This document shows, piece after piece, positions 4,722 through 9,796 of a DNA stretch of 9,796 bases (position 1 is its first letter; every line of letters begins with the position of its first letter). The stretch is from Phycisphaerales bacterium. Lineage in GTDB: Bacteria > Planctomycetota > Phycisphaerae > Phycisphaerales > SM1A02. The position numbers and the translations under genes were made by a program. The DNA lies in contig SLJD01000028.1 of assembly GCA_007135295.1 (NCBI GenBank), positions 1-9,796 on the forward strand, read 5' to 3'. Under the pieces are notes generated by a model. That model had not been told where the DNA came from and ran no database searches. It saw nothing but the letters and a program-made list of their open reading frames with translations.

Positions 4722-6068
4722 ATGACATTTATGAGCGCCAACATATTCATCATCGGGTTGAACGACCTGAACCGTCGTCGCCTGGGTTTCATTGAGAACG
4801 ATCACGACTGCATCTTTCATCAATTGATCGACAAACGGGAGTTGCACAACACGGCTGAGTTGCCGGTTCCGCGTCTGCTTGAGCAGGCGATCGAGCAGTT
4901 GCGGGCGTTTCCGGGGTCGATCGACGGCATCACGGGCTACATGGACTTTCCCATCAGCACGATGCTGCCAATCCTTCAGGGAATGTACAACCTTCCCGGC
5001 GCATCGCTGGAGAGCGTGCTGAAATGCGAGCACAAATACTGGAGCCGCCTCGAACAGAGCCGGGCCGTGCCCGAATACATTCCGCCGTTTCAGGCGTTTG
5101 ATCCGTTCGATGATCGTTCGCTGGCGGGCATCTCACTCACGTACCCGTACTGGATCAAGCCGGTCAAGTCGTGCGGTTCATTTCTGGGCTTCCGCATTCA
5201 CAACCAACACCAGTTCGAGCGGGCGATCGAGCAGATCCGTCAACATATCAACCGCTTTGGCGAGCCGTTCGGGTACATGCTTGATCAGGCCGACCTGCCG
5301 GATGAGGTCCGACGCGTACGGGGCAATTACTGCGTCGCCGAGAAGATTATCTCCGGCCGGCAGTTCACGGTTGAGGGATATGTTTACCACGGCGAACCGC
5401 ACGTGTTCGGCGTGGTGGATTCGGTGCGGGACCGCAACCGGTCCTCGTTCATCCGGTACGAGTACCCGTCGCGGCTGCCGGAAGCGGTTCAGCAGCGCGG
5501 GGCCGACGTCGCCAGACGACTGCTGACGCATATCGGCTTCAACAACGCGGGATTCAACATGGAGTTCTTCTGGGATGAGCGGCATGACCGGCTGCGACTG
5601 ATCGAGACGAACCCGCGCATCGCCCAGGCGCACTGCGAGTTGTACCGACTGGTCGACGGCCGGTCGAGTCACCAGGTCGCGGTCGATCTTGCACTCGGCA
5701 TCCGGCCGCGGCTTCTGCATCGGGAAGGCCAATTCCACAGCGCAGCGCATTTCTTCATCCGGCATTACCACGACGGGATGGTCGCGCACGTGCCCTCAGC
5801 GGAAGACGTCCAGTCGGTCGTCGAGCAGTTCCCCGAGGCGCACGTGGACATGTGCGTCTGCGAAGGTGACCGGTTGCGTGATCTCGTCGATCACCAGGAC
5901 AGCTACAGCTACGAGCTGGCGTTTGTCGATCTTGGTGGCCGCACCCATCGCGATCTGCTCGATCGGTTCCGGCGATGCGCGGCGTTGCTGCCGTTCTCCA
6001 TCGTCGCCCCGGAGATGCGTTCGGATGACGCAAGCCGGCCGCGGGAGAAGCTGGCCATCGCCGGGTGA
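4722..6068 (+). CDS. ATP-grasp family carboxylate-amine ligase, substrate unknown
   Basis: This 448-aa cytosolic protein contains a complete ATP-grasp fold, so it is predicted to activate a carboxylate with ATP as acyl-phosphate and join it to an amine or thiol. An N-terminal domain (about 5-125; SANIFIIGLND, GITGYMDFP) precedes the core. PYWIKPVKSCGSFLGF (142-157) carries ATP-binding Lys146. AEKIISGRQFTVEGYVYHGE (206-225) is the Exx(I)xGxx(F)(T/S)V(E/D)G motif. FNMEF (278-282, Glu281) and LIETNPR (293-299, Glu295, Asn297, Arg299) supply Mg2+ and phosphate contacts. Residues 314-448 form a C-terminal lid-like domain (DGMVAHVPSAEDV, ELAFVDLGG), broadly as in L-amino acid/carnosine-type ligases. 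ATG 4722 is favoured by AGGG 6 nt upstream; ATG 4731 (MSANIF) is the alternative. The frame is open back to 4587, but that part is Arg-rich and hairpin-forming. No residue identifies the substrate. It is followed on the same strand by a CocE/NonD hydrolase. Confidence 0.85.
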   Translation: MTFMSANIFIIGLNDLNRRRLGFIENDHDCIFHQLIDKRELHNTAELPVPRLLEQAIEQLRAFPGSIDGITGYMDFPISTMLPILQGMYNLPGASLESVLKCEHKYWSRLEQSRAVPEYIPPFQAFDPFDDRSLAGISLTYPYWIKPVKSCGSFLGFRIHNQHQFERAIEQIRQHINRFGEPFGYMLDQADLPDEVRRVRGNYCVAEKIISGRQFTVEGYVYHGEPHVFGVVDSVRDRNRSSFIRYEYPSRLPEAVQQRGADVARRLLTHIGFNNAGFNMEFFWDERHDRLRLIETNPRIAQAHCELYRLVDGRSSHQVAVDLALGIRPRLLHREGQFHSAAHFFIRHYHDGMVAHVPSAEDVQSVVEQFPEAHVDMCVCEGDRLRDLVDHQDSYSYELAFVDLGGRTHRDLLDRFRRCAALLPFSIVAPEMRSDDASRPREKLAIAG

Positions 6069-6125
6069 TGACAGGGATTCGACCTCTCACTCGAGGAATG
6101 TTCGAAGCATGATCGGCGAAGAGCG

Positions 6126-6149
6126 GTGTGGCTACCACACTCATAGAAT
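6126..6149 (+). promoter_or_regulatory. Inverted repeat beside a -10-like element upstream of the hydrolase gene
   Basis: GTGTGG (6126-6131) and CCACAC (6135-6140) form a perfect 6-bp dyad around CTA. Four bases later, TAGAAT (6144-6149) resembles a -10 hexamer, with no clear -35 upstream. If this is a promoter, the dyad sits in the -35/spacer region as an operator would. It could instead be a weak hairpin at the end of the ATP-grasp transcript, but it has no T-tract. Confidence 0.3.
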
Positions 6150-6195
6150 CATGATGACCGGCGGACTCAACACGCTGCGACCTCAACGGCGGGAG

Positions 6196-6201
6196 AAGGA
6201 G
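6196..6201 (+). promoter_or_regulatory. Ribosome binding site that fixes the TTG start of the hydrolase
   Basis: AAGGAG lies 10 nt before TTG 6212 within GGGAGAAGGAG. It is the strongest Shine-Dalgarno sequence in the window. The next in-frame ATG (6272) would cut off the conserved N-terminus and has no such site. Confidence 0.75.
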
Positions 6202-6211
6202 CGGTCGGGCC

Positions 6212-8233
6212 TTGCAGATCACGAGCACATTTCCGCACGAGATCGAGCACCACGAGAACGTCTGGATCCCAATGCCCGACGGGGCGCACCTGGCGGCGCG
6301 GATCTGGCGGCCGCGCGACGCGACTGAGCACCCGGTCCCGGCGATTCTGGAGTACATCCCCTATCGCAAGCGCGACCTGACGCGGTTCAACGATGAGATG
6401 GCCCATCCGTACTTCGCCGGACACGGTTACGCGTCAGTGCGGGTCGACTTGCGCGGCAGCGGGGAATCGGACGGCGTACTGCGCGATGAGTACCTGCAGC
6501 AGGAACTTGACGACGGCGTCGATGTCTTGCGCTGGATCGCCGCCCAGCCGTGGTGCACGGGTTCGGTGGGAATGTACGGCATTTCGTGGGGCGGATTCAA
6601 CGGTCTGCAGATCGCAGCAATGCAGCCACCGGAACTCCAGGCGGTCATCACGATCTGCTCAACCGATGACCGTTATGCCGATGACGTGCACTACATGGGC
6701 GGATGCCTTCTCGGCGACAACCTGTCGTGGGCGTCGCACATGTTTTCGCAGAACACGTGCCCGCCGGATCCGGCGATCGTCGGCGACCGATGGCGTGAGA
6801 TGTGGTTCGAACGGCTTGAAGGCAGCGGGCTGTGGCTGGAGAACTGGCTGAACCACCAGCGGCGCGACGGGTTCTGGAAACACGGCTCGGTGTGTGAGGA
6901 TTACTCGGCGATCAAATGCCCGATCTTTGCCATCAGCGGATGGGCGGACGGGTATTCGAACGCCGTGTTCCGGCTGCTGGCGAATCTCGACGTGCCGCGG
7001 CGGGGGCTCATCGGACCGTGGTCGCACAAGTTCCCGCACATCGGGGTGCCGGGGCCGGCGATCGGGTTTCTGCAGGAGGCGCTGCGATGGTGGGACCACT
7101 GGCTGAAGGGGATCGACCGCGGAGCGATGGATGAACCGATGCTGCGCGTGTGGATGCAGGACAGCGTCGGCCCGACGACGATGTACCAGCAGCGGCCGGG
7201 CCGGTGGGTTGGCGAGCCGTCATGGCCGTCGCCGAACGTCACGTCGCAGGAACATCGCCTGGCGCGATACTTCCTCGCCGAGCCGGGCCAGCCGATCGAG
7301 CCGCAGGGTCTTCGGATCCAGTCGCCGCTGAGCGTGGGGCTGTTTGCCGGCAAGTGGTGTTCATACGCCGCCCCGCCGGACCTGCCGCACGATCAGCGTG
7401 AGGAAGACGGCGGCGCGCTTGTGCTGGAGACCGAGCCGCTCGAGGAACAACTGGAGATACTCGGCCCACCGGTCATCGAACTCGATCTTGAATCGGATCA
7501 GCCGGTGGCGATGCTGGCGGCGCGGCTGTCGGACGTCGGTGAAAATCACGAGGCGACGCGCGTGACGTACGGCGTGTTGAACCTGACGCATCGGGACAGC
7601 CACGAGACGCCTTCACCGCTCGAACCGGGCCGGCGATATCGGATTCGGCTGCAGCTCAACGACATTGCGCAGGTCTTCCCGGCCGGCCACCAGTTGCGAC
7701 TGTCGCTGTCCACATCATACTGGCCGCTCGCGTGGCCTCCGCCCGAACCGGTTCAGTTGATCGTGCACACGGGCGAGTCCTCGCTGACGCTGCCGGTCCG
7801 CCCGCCGCGCGACGAGGACCGCGGATTGCGGCCGTTCGAAGCCCCTGCGGCCGCAACGCCCCTCCAACGGACGCGAATTGAGCAACCCGAGCATGAGTGG
7901 ATCGTCATCCGCAACCTTGCGCGGGATGTCTCAACGTTGAAGGTCATCAACACCGAGGGCGTGTATCGCATCGACGACATCGACACGCAGATCGAAGAAC
8001 GGTGCGTCGAGAAGTACACGCACTACGACAACGACTTTGATTCGGTGCGTGGCGAGACGCGGTGGGTGCGCGGCTTCAGCCGGGATGGCTGGGCGGTCCG
8101 AACGGTCACGAAGACGATCCTTCGATCGACGAAAACGCACTTTCACCTGACGGCGGACCTGGACGCGTGGGAAGGCGATGAGCGTGTGTTCGTGCGGACC
8201 TGGTCTCGAACGATACCCCGCGACCATGTGTAA
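6212..8233 (+). CDS. CocE/NonD family serine hydrolase (peptidase S15-like) with C-terminal extension
   Basis: This 673-aa alpha/beta-hydrolase belongs to the group of cocaine esterase, alpha-amino-acid ester hydrolases, glutaryl-7-ACA acylase and X-Pro dipeptidyl peptidases. The N-terminus ENVWIPMPDGAHLAARIW (15-32) is typical. The catalytic triad is visible: Ser125 in GMYGISWGG (120-128), Asp246 in SGWADGY (242-248) and His272 in GPWSH (268-272). LRGSGES (80-86) lies in the core, and the PepX_C jelly-roll-like domain covers roughly 320-560. About 110 further residues follow (VSTLKVINTEG ... RDHV), longer than simple CocE proteins. There is no signal peptide, so it is cytoplasmic. The start is TTG 6212 with AAGGAG 10 nt upstream. 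It lies 143 nt after the ATP-grasp gene and ends 23 bp from the convergent GGDEF gene. It should cleave or transfer an acyl group on an ester or amide; the substrate is unknown and may be linked to the ligase product. Confidence 0.92.
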   Translation: MQITSTFPHEIEHHENVWIPMPDGAHLAARIWRPRDATEHPVPAILEYIPYRKRDLTRFNDEMAHPYFAGHGYASVRVDLRGSGESDGVLRDEYLQQELDDGVDVLRWIAAQPWCTGSVGMYGISWGGFNGLQIAAMQPPELQAVITICSTDDRYADDVHYMGGCLLGDNLSWASHMFSQNTCPPDPAIVGDRWREMWFERLEGSGLWLENWLNHQRRDGFWKHGSVCEDYSAIKCPIFAISGWADGYSNAVFRLLANLDVPRRGLIGPWSHKFPHIGVPGPAIGFLQEALRWWDHWLKGIDRGAMDEPMLRVWMQDSVGPTTMYQQRPGRWVGEPSWPSPNVTSQEHRLARYFLAEPGQPIEPQGLRIQSPLSVGLFAGKWCSYAAPPDLPHDQREEDGGALVLETEPLEEQLEILGPPVIELDLESDQPVAMLAARLSDVGENHEATRVTYGVLNLTHRDSHETPSPLEPGRRYRIRLQLNDIAQVFPAGHQLRLSLSTSYWPLAWPPPEPVQLIVHTGESSLTLPVRPPRDEDRGLRPFEAPAAATPLQRTRIEQPEHEWIVIRNLARDVSTLKVINTEGVYRIDDIDTQIEERCVEKYTHYDNDFDSVRGETRWVRGFSRDGWAVRTVTKTILRSTKTHFHLTADLDAWEGDERVFVRTWSRTIPRDHV

Positions 8234-8256
8234 GCGGGCCGGGCCGTCGCCGCGTT

Positions 8257-9459
8257 TCAGTGCGAAGCTTCGGTGATCTCATCCGCCGGTACCACATCCT
8301 GAGCGGCGCGAACCATGATCCGGTTCATGCCGGCCGCCTTTGCCGCGTACATCGCCTCGTCGGCATGGCCGATCAACTGCTCAGCATTGACGGGACGGCT
8401 GAGGTCGATCTGCGCCACGCCCATCGACATGCCGACCCTCGGCTCATCCTCAGGGACGTCGCGCTGGGTGTACTCGAATTCACGAAGAATTCGCTCGGCA
8501 ACGCGGACCCCTTCGCACGCCTGGGTGTGCGGCATGAGCACGCAGAATTCATCCCCGCCATACCGGGCGGCGACGTCGACCTGCCGGCAGTTGGCGGTAA
8601 TGACGCGGCTGGTCAGTTTGAGCATTGCGTCGCCACGCAGATGGCCGAGTTCGTCGTTGAGCGGCTTGAAGCCATCGAGATCGATCATTGCGAAGGCGAG
8701 CGGGCGGTTGTTGCGAACCGCTTCGGCCCAGATGCGATCAAGGGTCTCGTTCAACCAGCGGCGATTGAAGAGGCCGGTGAGTTCATCGGTCCGGGCCATA
8801 GATTCAAGCTGGCGGATCATGTGCTGAAGCTGCCGGTTCTTGTCGGCGAGTTCGGCGAGCGACCGGCTCAGGTCGCGCTGCAGCCGCTCATTCTCACGCT
8901 TCATCCGCTGATGGGCGAGGCATTTCTCCATCGCCAGAGCCAGTGACGGAAAAAAGTTCGCCGTCTTCAGCACGAAATCAACGGCGCCGGCCCGGATGCA
9001 TTCAACGGCGAGGGAGACATCCGGCGAGTCGCCGATGAGAATCATGGGCAACTCGGCACGCATGCCGCGGCAGTATGCCAGTGCGTCCAGCCCGTAGCCG
9101 TCGGGCAGGTTCATCTCACAGATGACAAGATCGACCTGGCTGAGATCAAAGCGATGAAGGTCTTCCAGTGACGACAGCACCCAGCAGTTTCCGGCCGCGC
9201 AGTGAGACACAGGTTGCGGGCCGGAAGCCGGATCAACGGACAACAACGGTGTTGAAGGGGGAAACGCTGAATCAGGCACGGGCGTGCTTGTTGAGTCGGC
9301 CGGGTCGGCCGCGGGGTCGACATAAGGCGGCTGCGCACGGGACGGGCATCGGCCGAGCGCATCGAGCGACCGCCGGGCGAGCGACCGGTCCGGCTCGAGC
9401 ATGAGGATCCGCGGCTGATCAAATTGGATCTCGGACAGTGAGATATCGCTGCCTCCCAC
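8257..9459 (-). CDS. Diguanylate cyclase with degenerate receiver domain
   Basis: A 400-aa protein if translated from GTG 9459; a TTG at 9645 would add 62 residues of unconvincing sequence. Residues 17-175 are a CheY-like receiver interrupted after helix 1 by a Pro/Ser/Asp-rich insertion (about 38-90). The phospho-acceptor position in VICEMNLPDGYG is Glu115 instead of Asp. The acidic pair reads Glu22-Pro23, the Thr/Ser position is Gly143, and only Lys165 is kept. A coiled coil (about 178-222, ENERLQRDLSRSLAEL) leads to the GGDEF domain. There DELTGLFNRRW (225-235), Asp260 and GGDEF (301-305) are intact, as is the inhibitory site R292-x2-D295 five residues upstream. It should make c-di-GMP with product inhibition but not be switched by normal phosphorylation. 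No clear Shine-Dalgarno marks the start. It is convergent with the hydrolase gene. Confidence 0.9.
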   Translation of the reverse strand: MGGSDISLSEIQFDQPRILMLEPDRSLARRSLDALGRCPSRAQPPYVDPAADPADSTSTPVPDSAFPPSTPLLSVDPASGPQPVSHCAAGNCWVLSSLEDLHRFDLSQVDLVICEMNLPDGYGLDALAYCRGMRAELPMILIGDSPDVSLAVECIRAGAVDFVLKTANFFPSLALAMEKCLAHQRMKRENERLQRDLSRSLAELADKNRQLQHMIRQLESMARTDELTGLFNRRWLNETLDRIWAEAVRNNRPLAFAMIDLDGFKPLNDELGHLRGDAMLKLTSRVITANCRQVDVAARYGGDEFCVLMPHTQACEGVRVAERILREFEYTQRDVPEDEPRVGMSMGVAQIDLSRPVNAEQLIGHADEAMYAAKAAGMNRIMVRAAQDVVPADEITEASH

Positions 9460-9465
9460 AGGCTG

Positions 9466-9482
9466 CCGGACAGCACGTCCGG
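9466..9482 (-). other. Perfect hairpin just upstream of the GGDEF gene start
   Basis: CCGGAC (9466-9471)/GTCCGG (9477-9482) with a 5-nt loop lies 6 nt upstream of the candidate GTG start at 9459. In mRNA it would occupy the ribosome-binding region. It may affect initiation, or it may argue that the true start is further upstream. The rest of 9483-9678 shows no clear promoter or gene. Confidence 0.4.
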
Positions 9483-9678
9483 AGATTTCGGCGTGACGAC
9501 GGGCCGTACAAGCCGACCCTGGAACGGACGGTCCCGAATCGGGGCAACCGACCCATGAAGCGGGCCGACCACTGTCCACTGTCGAATACCGACTCGTCGT
9601 GAGCAACGAATGCGACAAGGTTTTGCAGAAGATGCCCCCGGACAATCCGCGCTCCCCGCACGACTCAAACCCGCGAGA

Positions 9679-9796
9679 TTATCGGTTCTCGATGAGAATC
9701 ACCTGGCCGGCCTCGTGCTGTCGCTGGCCGTCGGCGCACTGCATGACGACGCGAGCGATCTCTTCGGGCGTCAGCGTCCGATCACTGGGCAACATC
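9679..9796 (-). CDS. C-terminal fragment, probable short-chain dehydrogenase/reductase (partial)
   Basis: The frame runs from the right edge to a TAA at 9681-9679 and gives about 38 residues: LTPEEIARVVMQCADG followed by EAGQVILIENR. Short-chain dehydrogenases typically end with 'tpEeiA.vv.fLasd ... tGqvi.vdgG', which this resembles. The Gly-rich ending is absent and the sequence is short, so the family call is tentative. An ATG at 9795 exists, but this is more likely the tail of a longer gene starting outside the window. No terminator is visible between it and the GGDEF gene on the same strand. Confidence 0.5.
   Translation of the reverse strand, partial: MLPSDRTLTPEEIARVVMQCADGQRQHEAGQVILIENR

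Noticed and set aside
8260..8946. Plus-strand 228-codon frame antisense to the GGDEF gene
   Set aside because: It mirrors the GGDEF coding strand; the real gene has complete, ordered motifs.
9570..9584. Tandem CACTGTC CACTGTC
   Set aside because: A single 7-bp duplication within an apparently non-coding stretch; too short to support a function.

Overview
The window is uniformly G+C-rich (clearly well above 60% by eye, not counted) and reads as an ordinary bacterial chromosome segment with dense genes on both strands. I see no insertion sequence, phage gene or CRISPR array. Several starts lack a Shine-Dalgarno sequence and instead have a TANNNT -10-like hexamer 6-9 nt upstream. Together with the gene styles this makes a planctomycete (perhaps Phycisphaerae-like) plausible, but that placement is inference.

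Left part (1-3447): a degenerate ~33-nt repeat tract, possibly the 3' end of an upstream gene, precedes purD (GAR synthetase, + strand). purD converges with, and overlaps by 11 bp, a minus-strand cluster read queE -> queD -> 229-aa hypothetical. QueD and QueE are consecutive enzymes of the 7-deazaguanine (queuosine/preQ0) pathway. The third gene is joined to queD by an ATGA stop/start overlap and resembles a sugar-phosphate-isomerase-like TIM barrel.

Middle (3448-4721): divergent from queE lies a tRNA-Leu(GAG) with its own promoter and a clear intrinsic terminator, followed by smpB (trans-translation). After smpB comes a 430-bp gene-free stretch with five or six consecutive hairpins and a short 14-15-nt repeat. 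It is the best candidate here for an undescribed structured RNA or regulatory leader.

Right part (4722-9796): an ATP-grasp ligase (substrate unknown) and a large CocE/NonD serine hydrolase with an extended C-terminus lie in tandem on +. The pair joins a predicted carboxylate-amine ligase to a predicted amide/ester hydrolase or acyltransferase. A convergent minus-strand gene encodes a diguanylate cyclase with intact GGDEF and I-site. Its N-terminal receiver domain has lost the phospho-acceptor Asp and other catalytic residues, and carries a ~50-residue Pro/Ser/Asp-rich insertion. The window ends inside another minus-strand gene whose C-terminus looks like a short-chain dehydrogenase.
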